Made by a program: the position numbers and the translations under genes. Under the pieces are notes generated by a model. It made no database searches. It saw only the letters and a list, made by a program, of their open reading frames with translations, and was not told the origin of the DNA. Positions 13,501-21,157 of a stretch of 56,151 nucleotides of DNA are shown here, piece by piece (the first letter of the stretch is position 1; each line of letters begins with the position of its first letter). Source of the DNA: an uncultured Spirochaetaceae bacterium (GTDB lineage Bacteria; Spirochaetota; Spirochaetia; Treponematales; Treponemataceae); contig CACZPR010000076.1 in the NCBI GenBank assembly GCA_902783155.1, forward strand, positions 1-56,151, written 5' to 3'.

Positions 13501-14787
13501 ATGGCAGATTTTTCACAGACAAGGTTTGAGACAAAACAGTTGCACGTTGGACAGGAGACTGCCGACCCAACATCGGATTCCCGCGCGGTACCAATCTATG
13601 CCACCACGTCGTATGTTTTTCACAATGCGAAACATGCCGCCGACAGGTTCGGTCTTGCGGATGCTGGAAATATTTATGGACGACTGACAAATTCAACTCA
13701 GGATGTTTTTGAAAAAAGAATCGCCGCGCTTGAAGGTGGATCGGCGGCTCTTGCGGTTGCATCCGGAGCTGCGGCCATAACATACACAATTGAGGCTCTT
13801 GCACAGGCGGGGGACCATGTTGTTGCGCAGAAAACAATTTACGGTGGAACATACAATCTTCTGAAGCACACTTTGAAACCATTTGGAGTCGAGACAACTT
13901 TTGTTGACGCCCACAATCTTTCTGAAGTCGAGGCGGCATTCAAGCCAAACACAAAGGTTCTCTATCTGGAGACTTTGGGAAATCCAAATGCTGATATTCC
14001 GGATCTTGACGAGCTGATTAAGATTGGACACAAGCATGGAGTCGCGGTTGTCGTTGACAATACTTTCGGAACGCCATATCTGATTCGTCCGCTTGAGCAT
14101 GGCGCTGATGTGGTAATCCATTCTGCAACAAAATTTATTGGCGGACATGGAACCACTCTCGGTGGAATTATTGTCGAGTCGGGAAAGACAAACTGGAAGA
14201 ATGGAAAATTCCCTGCAATCGCAAATCCAAATGAAAGCTACCATGGAGTAAGTTTTGCGGACGCTCTTCCAAATGCCGCGTTCGTGACATACATCCGTGC
14301 AATTCTTTTGCGCGACCAGGGGGCGACAATTTCTCCTTTCGCGGCGTGGGCATTGATTCAGGGAACCGAGACACTTTCTCTCCGCGTTGAACGCCATGTT
14401 GAGAACACAAAAAAAGTTGTCGAGTATCTTTCAAAAAATCCAAAGGTCGCAAAGGTAAACCATCCGTCGCTCGCAAACCATCCTGACCATGCGCTGTACC
14501 AGAAATATTTCCCGAACGGAGGCGCAACAATTTTCACTTTTGAAATCAAGGGTGGCCGTGAGGAGGCGTGGAAATTTATTGACGGTCTCCAGATTTTCTC
14601 CCTGCTTGCGAATGTTGCCGATGTAAAGTCCCTTGTGATTCATCCTGCATCAACGACACATTCCGAGCTGAATGACACGGAGCTTGCGGAACAGGGAATC
14701 ACCCAGAGCACAATCCGTCTTTCAATTGGAACCGAGCATATTGACGACATAATTGCGGATTTGGAGAGAGGATTCGCGGCGATATAA
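13501..14787 (+). CDS. metY: O-acetylhomoserine aminocarboxypropyltransferase (sulfhydrylase)
   Basis: This 428-residue PLP enzyme of the Cys/Met metabolism family makes homocysteine from O-acetylhomoserine and sulfide. The N-terminus TKQLHVGQETADPTSDSRAVPIYATTSYVF is diagnostic of MetY. The PLP lysine is Lys211 in HSATKFIGGHG, and the phosphate-binding SGAAAITY segment is present. The 428-residue length is normal for MetY (about 425-435) and longer than MetB or MetC (about 380-400). The ATG at 13501 sits 8 nt after AGGAGG; an ATG two codons upstream is too close. A strong terminator follows. It is expressed alone from its own promoter. Confidence 0.95.
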   Translation: MADFSQTRFETKQLHVGQETADPTSDSRAVPIYATTSYVFHNAKHAADRFGLADAGNIYGRLTNSTQDVFEKRIAALEGGSAALAVASGAAAITYTIEALAQAGDHVVAQKTIYGGTYNLLKHTLKPFGVETTFVDAHNLSEVEAAFKPNTKVLYLETLGNPNADIPDLDELIKIGHKHGVAVVVDNTFGTPYLIRPLEHGADVVIHSATKFIGGHGTTLGGIIVESGKTNWKNGKFPAIANPNESYHGVSFADALPNAAFVTYIRAILLRDQGATISPFAAWALIQGTETLSLRVERHVENTKKVVEYLSKNPKVAKVNHPSLANHPDHALYQKYFPNGGATIFTFEIKGGREEAWKFIDGLQIFSLLANVADVKSLVIHPASTTHSELNDTELAEQGITQSTIRLSIGTEHIDDIIADLERGFAAI

Positions 14788-14825
14788 AAAAATTAAAAAA
14801 AATCAAATTAAAAAACGCACATAAT

Positions 14826-14856
14826 ACCACCGATTGTTCCAGTCGGTGGTTTTTTT
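14826..14856 (+). terminator. Terminator after metY
   Basis: A perfect 8-bp stem ACCACCGA / TCGGTGGT with a 9-nt loop is followed by a T-run. Confidence 0.9.
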
Positions 14857-14891
14857 GTGATAAAAATTGTTCGCACAAAGAAGGGTTTTTG

Positions 14892-14900
14892 TGGTATAAT
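14892..14900 (+). promoter_or_regulatory. Extended -10 promoter, leaderless start
   Basis: TGGTATAAT is a perfect extended -10 (TGn plus TATAAT) 7 nt before the ATG at 14908. No Shine-Dalgarno is present. Confidence 0.7.
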
Positions 14901-14907
14901 TGATTCC

Positions 14908-16101
14908 ATGGAGACAAGATATTTAATCGAAAGGCTTGCGTCGCGATATGACAGTTTTTATCTGTACGACGAGCAGTCGATTGTTTCGCAGATAAATCTT
15001 CTGCAAAAAAATTTTCCGTCGATTGATTTTTTATACTCGGTGAAGTGCAATCCGAATCAAAATATTTTGAAATCGGTTTTCGCAAAAAATTTTGGTGCGT
15101 CGGTATCAAGTGTCGGAGAAATGGAGCTTGCAAAAAATCTTGGTCTGGTCAGGGAGAAAATATTTTATTCCGCGCCCGGAAAATCCATGGAAGATTTGCG
15201 TTCGTCATATCAGGATTCCGTAATTGTTGCCGACAGCATTTCCGAAATCGAGCGGCTTAAGTATCTTGCAAAAATTGTTAACGAGCAGATTGAAATTGGG
15301 GTGAGAATAAATCCGAATTTCAATTACGAAAAAGACGAGGGGCTTCCTTCAAGATTTGGAATTGATGAGAACGAGGCCATCTCCTATCTTGAAAAACTTG
15401 ACGAGCTTTATGTGAAGGTCGTCGGAATCCACACGCAGATAAAAAATCAGGAGCTGGACTGTAGCAAAATAAACCGCTACTACAAAAAAGTCTTTCAGCT
15501 TGCGGAGAAAATTGAAAATGCGCTTGGACGCAGGCTTGATTTTATCGACATTGGTTCGGGAATTGGAATACCGTATGCTGATGGCGACCGTGATGTAAAT
15601 ATCCAGTGGCTTGGCTCGGAGATGGAGGAGCGCATAAGCAATTTTAAAATCACGCATCCAAAAATAAGGGTCCTGATGACGCTTGGCCGTTTTGTTGTTG
15701 GAAAATGTGGAAGCTATGTGACGCACGTCATCGACAAAAAAGTGTCACGCGGGAAAACATTTGTCATTCTGCAGGACTGTCTTAATGGATTTCTGCGTTC
15801 GGCATTTTACACCCTGGCGAAAAAATATTTTCCGGAAAGCGTTTTGTCAAAGGTCAACACATTTGAAATCTCGACGCTTGCGGCATCGGAGGAATTGGAA
15901 AAAATAACGCTCGCCGGAAACTCCTGTGTCCAGGAGGATTTGGTCGCGGAGGAAATTGAGATGCCGAAATTGAATATAGGTGATGCGGTGATTTTTTCAA
16001 ACGCGGGAGGATATGCGTCCGTTTTTTCTCCGATGCAGTTTTCGCAAAAAAAAATGCCCGTCCAGTTCTTTTTTACGGTGGATGGCGAAGTCAGAATTTA
16101 G
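14908..16101 (+). CDS. Type III PLP decarboxylase (Orn/DAP/Arg decarboxylase family 2)
   Basis: This 397-residue alanine-racemase-fold enzyme has the PLP lysine at Lys46 (LYSVKCNPN), the Gly-rich phosphate-binding DIGSGIGIPY, the substrate-side EMELAKNLG region and a C-terminal Cys (NSCVQEDLVAEE) that corresponds to the active-site Cys of the dimer partner. The substrate is not clear. The C-terminal motif differs from the CESGD of diaminopimelate decarboxylases and the CDSMD of ornithine decarboxylases, so it may act on another amino acid or on a carrier-bound substrate. A frame opens earlier, but the ATG at 14908 matches the family N-terminus and the promoter position. It stands alone after the metY terminator and ends convergent with a small membrane gene. 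Confidence 0.85.
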   Translation: METRYLIERLASRYDSFYLYDEQSIVSQINLLQKNFPSIDFLYSVKCNPNQNILKSVFAKNFGASVSSVGEMELAKNLGLVREKIFYSAPGKSMEDLRSSYQDSVIVADSISEIERLKYLAKIVNEQIEIGVRINPNFNYEKDEGLPSRFGIDENEAISYLEKLDELYVKVVGIHTQIKNQELDCSKINRYYKKVFQLAEKIENALGRRLDFIDIGSGIGIPYADGDRDVNIQWLGSEMEERISNFKITHPKIRVLMTLGRFVVGKCGSYVTHVIDKKVSRGKTFVILQDCLNGFLRSAFYTLAKKYFPESVLSKVNTFEISTLAASEELEKITLAGNSCVQEDLVAEEIEMPKLNIGDAVIFSNAGGYASVFSPMQFSQKKMPVQFFFTVDGEVRI

Positions 16102-16442
16102 TGCAATATGTTGCGGGCGCAATATTTTTTTTCAATCCGGTGGCGGAAAAAAATCATGACAAAGATAAGGACGACCAGATAGATTCCAGATGCAAGTCCG
16201 AGAGGTCCAAGCGGAAAACAGAATCCAAGGGCCGCAAAAACTAAAAGAGGAATTGCGGAAAAAATCCACATCAGCGCGTTTGCCCTGTTGAATTTTTTTG
16301 TGTCGGAAGGATTTTTTATTTCAACCTTTGTGCCGGTCCAGAAGTGCATCGGCTTTGGATTTAAAAACGAGTAGACTCCAATTTCAATAAAAACAATTGC
16401 GACAATAAAAAAAGCCACGGCGAAAATAATTTTTTCGGTCAT
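16098..16442 (-). CDS. Small membrane protein, three helices
   Basis: This 114-residue protein has hydrophobic helices at about 6-27, 57-77 and 80-97. Between the first two is a cytosolic or periplasmic loop with PMHFWTGTKVEIKNPSDTKKFNRANALMW. The loop pattern recalls small membrane proteins of Gram-positive and gut bacteria in which a conserved FW-x-G segment precedes a KKYNRA-like motif, some annotated as possible immunity proteins. I cannot assign a function. It overlaps the stop of the convergent decarboxylase by 4 bp. Confidence 0.7.
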   Translation of the reverse strand: MTEKIIFAVAFFIVAIVFIEIGVYSFLNPKPMHFWTGTKVEIKNPSDTKKFNRANALMWIFSAIPLLVFAALGFCFPLGPLGLASGIYLVVLIFVMIFFRHRIEKKYCARNILH

Positions 16443-16503
16443 GCCGGCAGTATACTTTGGAATTTAAAAATCCGCAAGTCCACTATCAAAAAATGCGACA
16501 ATA

Positions 16504-16512
16504 TGCTATCAT
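16504..16512 (+). promoter_or_regulatory. Extended -10 promoter, leaderless start
   Basis: TGCTATCAT (TGn plus TATCAT) ends 6 nt before the ATG at 16519. No Shine-Dalgarno precedes the start. Confidence 0.55.
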
Positions 16513-16518
16513 ATTGGT

Positions 16519-17646
16519 ATGAGTTATGAAGAACGAAGCTTTAATGAATACAAGGAACAGATTCATGGCAAGTGGCAGAAAAAAATAATATTGACAGCCT
16601 GGCTTGTCGCTTTCCTTATTTTGGGGATTGAGTTTTTTTGCTACTTTATTTTTTTGAAATTCGAGAACGGGGGCTCCTTGAGCCCCTACTATGTTTTGAT
16701 TCGGATAATAATTCCGTCGTTTCTGAATTTTGGTGTGCTTGTCGTTGCGACACTTGTTAGAAAGTCACGGCGGTATTCATCGATGACAAAAACCATGTGG
16801 GCATCTTTCAGCATATTTATGATATGCTCGGTGCTTGCAATTTTCCACAACTATTTTCATATAATGCTTGTCGCTCCCGCTGTCGCTTTTTTTATATGCG
16901 CGGTTTTTGGCGAAACAAAAGTTCTGAAGAGGCTTTTGGTCCTCACGATTCCGGTCGTTCTTGTTTCTGCGTTGACATTTTGGAATGACAAAAACAGTTC
17001 GGCGGAGTTTTACCGTGTGCTTACACTGATTTGCGATTTGACTTTCATTTCGTGTGCGTACATTTTTTCCAGCGCGCTTATGAAGACACAGGCGGCACAG
17101 CTTTCTTTTATCCACGAGACATACAGTCTCCAGAAGGATTTGATTGAGGAATTAAAAATTGAGCCTCTGACAAAACTTTACAACAGGGTTGCGCTTGAGG
17201 AGACAATCAACAGGATTTTGAAAAAGACAAAGGAGGTTCCGATAAATCCTTTCCTTGTGATTATGGACATTGATTTTTTCAAGAAGGTGAACGACATATA
17301 CGGACACACTTCTGGCGACAAGGTTCTGGTGACGCTTTCGGAAATCATCAGAAAAAATATGGGGTCCGGTCGAAGGGCTTTCAGATTTGGCGGCGAGGAA
17401 TTTGTTTTGATTTTTGAGGACAGTATGCCGTCCCTTGTGATTTATACGGTCCAGGCAATCCGCAGCGATTTTGAGGCGACAAGATTTGATTTTGCCCCGG
17501 AGCTTTCGATTACACTCAGCGCAGGGATTTCCGCACTCGGTCCCGGATTTGATTCAAATGCGTGGATTGACAGCGCGGACAAGTCGTTGTACTTTGCAAA
17601 AAACAATGGACGCAACCAAGTCAAGATGTCGGAGATTGAGTATTGA
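16519..17646 (+). CDS. Membrane diguanylate cyclase (GGDEF)
   Basis: This 375-residue protein has about six transmembrane helices (roughly 22-44, 56-80, 94-110, 113-131, 137-154 and 165-187), a short coil, then a GGDEF domain at about 210-372. The signature is GGEEF at 291-295, preceded by NRVALEE and by the metal-binding Asp of IMDIDFFKKVND. This should be an active cyclase making c-di-GMP. No RxxD inhibitory site is seen five residues before GGEEF. It complements the EAL phosphodiesterase operon at 4116-9631. A perfect 7-bp GC-rich inverted repeat (16670-16686) lies within codons 51-56. The oxidoreductase gene follows at once. Confidence 0.92.
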   Translation: MSYEERSFNEYKEQIHGKWQKKIILTAWLVAFLILGIEFFCYFIFLKFENGGSLSPYYVLIRIIIPSFLNFGVLVVATLVRKSRRYSSMTKTMWASFSIFMICSVLAIFHNYFHIMLVAPAVAFFICAVFGETKVLKRLLVLTIPVVLVSALTFWNDKNSSAEFYRVLTLICDLTFISCAYIFSSALMKTQAAQLSFIHETYSLQKDLIEELKIEPLTKLYNRVALEETINRILKKTKEVPINPFLVIMDIDFFKKVNDIYGHTSGDKVLVTLSEIIRKNMGSGRRAFRFGGEEFVLIFEDSMPSLVIYTVQAIRSDFEATRFDFAPELSITLSAGISALGPGFDSNAWIDSADKSLYFAKNNGRNQVKMSEIEY

Positions 17647-17648
17647 TT

Positions 17649-18683
17649 ATGAAAGACCATGTTAATTGGGGCATACTGGCTCCTGGTATCATCGCAAATG
17701 CAATGGCGACGGCAATGAAATCTACCGGTGGAAAAGTCCATCTCCATTCGGTTGGAAGCAGGGACATGGGACGGGCAAAAAGTTTTGCGGAAAAATATGG
17801 CTTTGAAAAATGCTATGGCTCCTACGAAGAATTTTTGTCCGACCCGGAGCTTGATGCTGTCTATGTTTCAAATCCACATGCCTTTCATTTTGATTCCGTC
17901 ATGGCATCTCTTGAGCATGGGAAGCATGTCCTCTGTGAAAAGCCCGCCGGATGCAATATTTCGCAGCTGAACCAGATGATAGAAAAGGCCCGCGAAAAAA
18001 AACTGTTTTTCATGGAGGCAATGTGGACCGCGTTCAATCCATGTATAAAAAAAATCAGGAAGTGCATATCCACCGGAACGATTGGCGAGCTGAAGCACAT
18101 CCAGTCCTATTTCTGCAACAGGGTTCCGTTCAATCCCGAAAGCAGGCTCTGGTCTCCCGACATGGCGGGCGGTGCGCTTCTGGATTTGGGAATCTACAAT
18201 ATTTATTTTGCGATGCTTGTAAACGGTTTTGCTCCAATTGTAAAGCACGGTTCCATTGTGAAAATGTGCAACAATGTTGACGCATGGGAAAATGTGGCTC
18301 TCGTTTTTCAGAACAATGTCACGACCACATTTGAGAGCGCACTTGACATTCCATCCGGGAGCGACACACATGATGCCACGATTTACGGAACAAAGGGCTA
18401 CATAAAGGTTCCGAATTTTTTTATGGCGCAGAATGCCACGGTCCATCTGTACACAGGGCAGTGGGGGAACCGGAACAGGATTCACGAGGAAATTGTTTCG
18501 CCGTTCAGGGGCAACGGATATGAGTATGAACTTGAGGAGGCCACGGATTGCATTTTGAATGGCAAAACGGAGAGCTCTGTCCATACGCATGAAACGTCGA
18601 TGCTTCTGTGCAATATGATGGACACACTGAGACGGGAATGGAAATTTAAATATCCGTTTGAAAAATCTGCCGACATGGTGTAG
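17649..18683 (+). CDS. Gfo/Idh/MocA family NAD(P)-dependent oxidoreductase
   Basis: This 344-residue protein has an N-terminal Rossmann domain with WGILAPGIIANAMATAM, the family motif CEKPAG, and MEAMWTAFNP, which is typical of the dimeric dihydrodiol dehydrogenase-like branch. The C-terminal GFO/IDH substrate domain includes GGALLDLGIYNIYFA. The natural substrate is probably a sugar or polyol derivative and is not predictable. The ATG at 17649 lies 2 nt after the cyclase stop; a TTG overlapping the stop is an alternative. There is no strong ribosome binding site, so expression is probably by coupling with the cyclase gene. Confidence 0.9.
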   Translation: MKDHVNWGILAPGIIANAMATAMKSTGGKVHLHSVGSRDMGRAKSFAEKYGFEKCYGSYEEFLSDPELDAVYVSNPHAFHFDSVMASLEHGKHVLCEKPAGCNISQLNQMIEKAREKKLFFMEAMWTAFNPCIKKIRKCISTGTIGELKHIQSYFCNRVPFNPESRLWSPDMAGGALLDLGIYNIYFAMLVNGFAPIVKHGSIVKMCNNVDAWENVALVFQNNVTTTFESALDIPSGSDTHDATIYGTKGYIKVPNFFMAQNATVHLYTGQWGNRNRIHEEIVSPFRGNGYEYELEEATDCILNGKTESSVHTHETSMLLCNMMDTLRREWKFKYPFEKSADMV

Positions 18684-18718
18684 GATGTTGTGATAAAAAA
18701 TTTTTTATGGAGAAAAAG

Positions 18719-19174
18719 ATGGTTTCATATTTTGTTTGCCTTGCGGCTTTCATTGTGTTTCTTACGGTGCTGATTTTGGGGATTGTGCATTTTGTGAACA
18801 AGCTGAGGGGAAAAAAGATTAAGCACAGGACCCTTGCGTGTGGACTGGCCGGACTTATTCTTTTTGTGGTTTCGCTTGCTATTGGACTTGCATGGATTTT
18901 TTCATACGACAAAATTTCAAGCCCCATCTCCCTTTTGCTCCTGACCTTGATGCTGATTACGAATGTCGGCTCTGTAATCTGCGGATTTTTTGGAATCATC
19001 AGGCCAAATCCGACAAAGGCCGGAAAGGTTTTCTGTATTCTGGTTTTTATTTTCGAGACAATATTTGTTTGCTACGCTGTCTATGCGGTGAACAATTTCT
19101 ATACAAATGTCCTTCCGCAAAAGGAAGTCGCTCAGTCCAATACCGTTATGCTGTCGCAAAGGATTCCTGTGTAG
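18719..19174 (+). CDS. Four-helix membrane protein of unknown function
   Basis: This 151-residue protein (ATG at 18719, GGAG 6 nt upstream) has four hydrophobic helices, roughly 5-25, 42-62, 72-92 and 103-124. A Lys/Arg-rich loop after the first helix suggests a cytosolic loop there. The tail is polar. No family is recognised. It lies 35 bp after the oxidoreductase and may be in the same transcript. Its last 43 bp overlap the 3' end of the convergent lipoprotein gene, an unusual tail-to-tail overlap. Confidence 0.7.
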   Translation: MVSYFVCLAAFIVFLTVLILGIVHFVNKLRGKKIKHRTLACGLAGLILFVVSLAIGLAWIFSYDKISSPISLLLLTLMLITNVGSVICGFFGIIRPNPTKAGKVFCILVFIFETIFVCYAVYAVNNFYTNVLPQKEVAQSNTVMLSQRIPV

Positions 19175-19653
19175 GAGCGTCCGTCGTTCAGGAGGTCCGA
19201 GAAATCTTTGAACGTGCCGACAATCTCGATGTTGGTTCCCTCGGGCGGAAAATCGTCCGGGTAGATTTTGTTTCCCGACATCTGGAAATCAATTCCTGCC
19301 TGGCAACATGCGGTCGCGTCGTAAAGGATGCAGTAATAGAATCGGAGGTTTGTTTCTGGTTCCACGCCTGAAAAAAACTGTCCACGCATTTTTATTACTT
19401 TTCCATAAAAATTTTCCGGCTCCATGGCCATGTCAAAATTCATTGCGTTTACAAGATTGTAGTTCATTCCCGACATGTCAATGTCAATTCCGTCCGATGT
19501 TCCATAGTCTGTAAGGTATGGGTTCCCGGATTGGATGGCCGCGTCTGCCGAATCCATTTGTGAGGTTTCGGTTTTTTTGCTGTCATTTTTTTTGCAGCCG
19601 AAAACGCAGAGCAGAATCAGTGCGCAGGACAAAAAATAAAAAAATCTTTTCAT
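19132..19653 (-). CDS. Lipoprotein with Cys-Cys motif, partner of the ZnuA-like protein
   Basis: This 173-residue lipoprotein (lipobox Cys20, VFGC) has a compact C-terminal domain with FYGKVIKMRGQF, YYCILYDATACCQAGIDFQ (Cys108, Cys116, Cys117) and YPDDFPPEGTNIEIVGTF. The layout, a membrane-anchored OB-like domain with an ATACC-x-x-GI motif, resembles the C-terminal domain of the TIGR03943/DUF1980 proteins linked to zinc homeostasis. It lies 61 bp downstream of the ZnuA-like gene, in the same direction. The ATG at 19653 has GGAGG upstream. A role in periplasmic zinc handling is an inference from the motif and neighbour. Confidence 0.75.
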   Translation of the reverse strand: MKRFFYFLSCALILLCVFGCKKNDSKKTETSQMDSADAAIQSGNPYLTDYGTSDGIDIDMSGMNYNLVNAMNFDMAMEPENFYGKVIKMRGQFFSGVEPETNLRFYYCILYDATACCQAGIDFQMSGNKIYPDDFPPEGTNIEIVGTFKDFSDLLNDGRSYTGILCDSITVLD

Positions 19654-19714
19654 TGAGTTTCCTCCGTTCTTTTTTGTTTTACCCATAATATTAAGTTCGG
19701 TCGAATCCATTTTT

Positions 19715-20677
19715 TTACCTCAGCTTTTCCAGATTGTTTTTCATTGCGGAAATATATGTCTTGCCGTTTCTGATGTCGCCATCGTCCGTTGACTGGAGAG
19801 AGTCCAGCGCAATTATTTTTACATTTTTGTTGGTGGCGTTTGCCATGACGGTTTTTGCAATCTTCTGGTCGGATTTTTCAAGAACAAAAATTTCCGGCGC
19901 ACCAAGTTCGTCAATTTTTTCTGCAAGGAACGCGACTGTCTTGAAGCTGGCCTCGCTTTCTGCCGAACAGCCAAGGAACGCCGCATAGTAGTTCAGATTG
20001 TAGTCCTCCGTGAAATATCTGAACGGAAAACGGTCGCAGAAAATCATTGTGCCGTTCGGAATGTTTTTGCACGCATCCTCGAATTCTTTGTCCAGATTTT
20101 CAAGCTGCGTTTTGTATTGCGAAAGATTTGCCCTGAAGGTCCCCGAATGTTCCGGGAGTTTTTTTTCCAGCTCGCACTCAATTTTTTCGCAGAACAGCTT
20201 TGCGTTTTTCACGGACAGCCACACATGCTCGTCGTACTCTGGTTCCTCTTCGTCATCACCGCCTTCATCCGTTTCCATTCCCTCGACAACTTCCTCTTCC
20301 TTAGCCGAGCTGCCGAGAATTTCCATCAGGTTGATTTCGGTCCTGTTTTTGTTGGTTCTGTTTTTGAGCGCGTCCTGAATCCATTTGTCGGATTCACCGC
20401 CGACGTAAATCAGCATGTCGCATTCGGAAATCTGGATTATGTTCTGGGCTGTGGGGCTGAAGCTGTGGAGGTCCACTCCGTTTTTCATAAGAAGAGAAAT
20501 GTTTATGTCCGCAGTGTCCCCGGCAATCTGTCTGGTCCAGTCGTATGCGGGAAAAACAGTTGCCACTATGTTTAATTTTTTTTCGGACGCGGAATTATTT
20601 TTTTTGCATGAGAAAATGCCTGCCAAAATCAGCACGGCCGCCAGCGCGGAAAGGGGCTTCGCAAATTTTTTTTCCAT
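19715..20677 (-). CDS. znuA: ZnuA/AdcA-like metal-binding lipoprotein
   Basis: This 320-residue lipoprotein (lipobox Cys24) of the metal ABC-transporter binding protein family has the ATVFPAYDWTRQIAG start, metal ligand candidates His71 (DLHSFSPT) and His151 (EHVWLS), and an acidic loop at about 126-150 in place of the His-rich loop of ZnuA. The expected third His is not present in the aligned CDRFPFRYF segment (Asp215). This matches the subgroup that has DRFPFRY and GCSAESEAS. The ATG at 20677 has AGGAGG. No permease or ATPase gene follows. The Fur-type operator upstream suggests regulation by zinc or another metal. Confidence 0.87.
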   Translation of the reverse strand: MEKKFAKPLSALAAVLILAGIFSCKKNNSASEKKLNIVATVFPAYDWTRQIAGDTADINISLLMKNGVDLHSFSPTAQNIIQISECDMLIYVGGESDKWIQDALKNRTNKNRTEINLMEILGSSAKEEEVVEGMETDEGGDDEEEPEYDEHVWLSVKNAKLFCEKIECELEKKLPEHSGTFRANLSQYKTQLENLDKEFEDACKNIPNGTMIFCDRFPFRYFTEDYNLNYYAAFLGCSAESEASFKTVAFLAEKIDELGAPEIFVLEKSDQKIAKTVMANATNKNVKIIALDSLQSTDDGDIRNGKTYISAMKNNLEKLR

Positions 20678-20721
20678 TTTGGCTCCTCCTGTTTTTATGC
20701 AAGAATCTTTCACCCCAAATA

Positions 20722-20736
20722 TGAAAATGATTTTCA
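20722..20736 (-). promoter_or_regulatory. Fur/Zur-type 7-1-7 operator
   Basis: TGAAAATGATTTTCA is a perfect 7-1-7 inverted repeat just downstream of the -10 of the znuA promoter. The layout is that of Fur-family (Fur, Zur, PerR) boxes; given the gene it controls, Zur is the favoured reader. Confidence 0.75.
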
Positions 20737-20737
20737 A

Positions 20738-20764
20738 ATTATATTAAACATTTTTTTTTGTCAA
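20738..20764 (-). promoter_or_regulatory. Promoter of znuA
   Basis: On the minus strand, TTGACA (20764-20759) and TATAAT (20743-20738) are separated by 15 bp, mostly A residues. The short spacer may be compensated by an alternative -10 shifted by 1-2 bp. The operator follows directly. Confidence 0.65.
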
Positions 20765-21056
20765 TAGATAGGACTTGTCTGGCTCTGAAATGCAATCAAA
20801 AAAACTGTCACGCGGATGGTGCGCGTAAAGTAAATGCCGCTACGCTACGTTTCGATTTTTGGCCTATGGATTTGTGGTTGGTAATACGATGTTTTGGCTC
20901 AATAAGTGGAGGCCGGACCATATCTTTTGGGACAAAATGACTCAGAAAATCCTCCAAAAAAATCACCTTGGTCAACTTTGATTCGTGCGGAGGGAGGGAC
21001 CCTTGTTTTTCCGTTCGTGGGGACGTTTTGATTGTAAAAATGCGAGGAAGAAAAAA
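20765..21056. other. Intergenic region upstream of the sigma-54 promoter
   Basis: About 290 bp between the znuA promoter and the hsp20 promoter hold no gene I can support on either strand. An enhancer-binding protein for the sigma-54 promoter would be expected to bind here, but no clear inverted repeat stands out. Confidence 0.5.
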
Positions 21057-21073
21057 TTGGCACGGTTTATGCT
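21057..21073 (+). promoter_or_regulatory. Sigma-54 (RpoN) promoter of hsp20
   Basis: TTGGCACGGTTTATGCT matches the consensus YTGGCACGRNNNTTGCW at every position but one, with the GG and GC exactly 10 nt apart. The predicted start near 21084 leaves a leader of about 74 nt to the ATG at 21158. Confidence 0.75.
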
Positions 21074-21157
21074 GTATGATTTTGTGAGGACCGGGAGGAA
21101 CAAAAGACTGGACTTCCCAAGGGTCTTCAAAATCAACAAAAACATTGGAGGCATTTT

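Noticed and set aside
13693-14397. Long open frame antisense to metY (234 codons)
   Set aside because: It lies fully within a clear metY gene on the other strand, has no ribosome binding site and no family features.
16670-16686. Perfect 7-bp inverted repeat with a 3-nt loop within the GGDEF gene
   Set aside because: It is only one hairpin in coding sequence without a T-run; probably chance, although it could slow early translation.
20765-21056. Search for znuB and znuC permease and ATPase genes around the ZnuA-like gene
   Set aside because: None is found on either side; the region upstream is noncoding.
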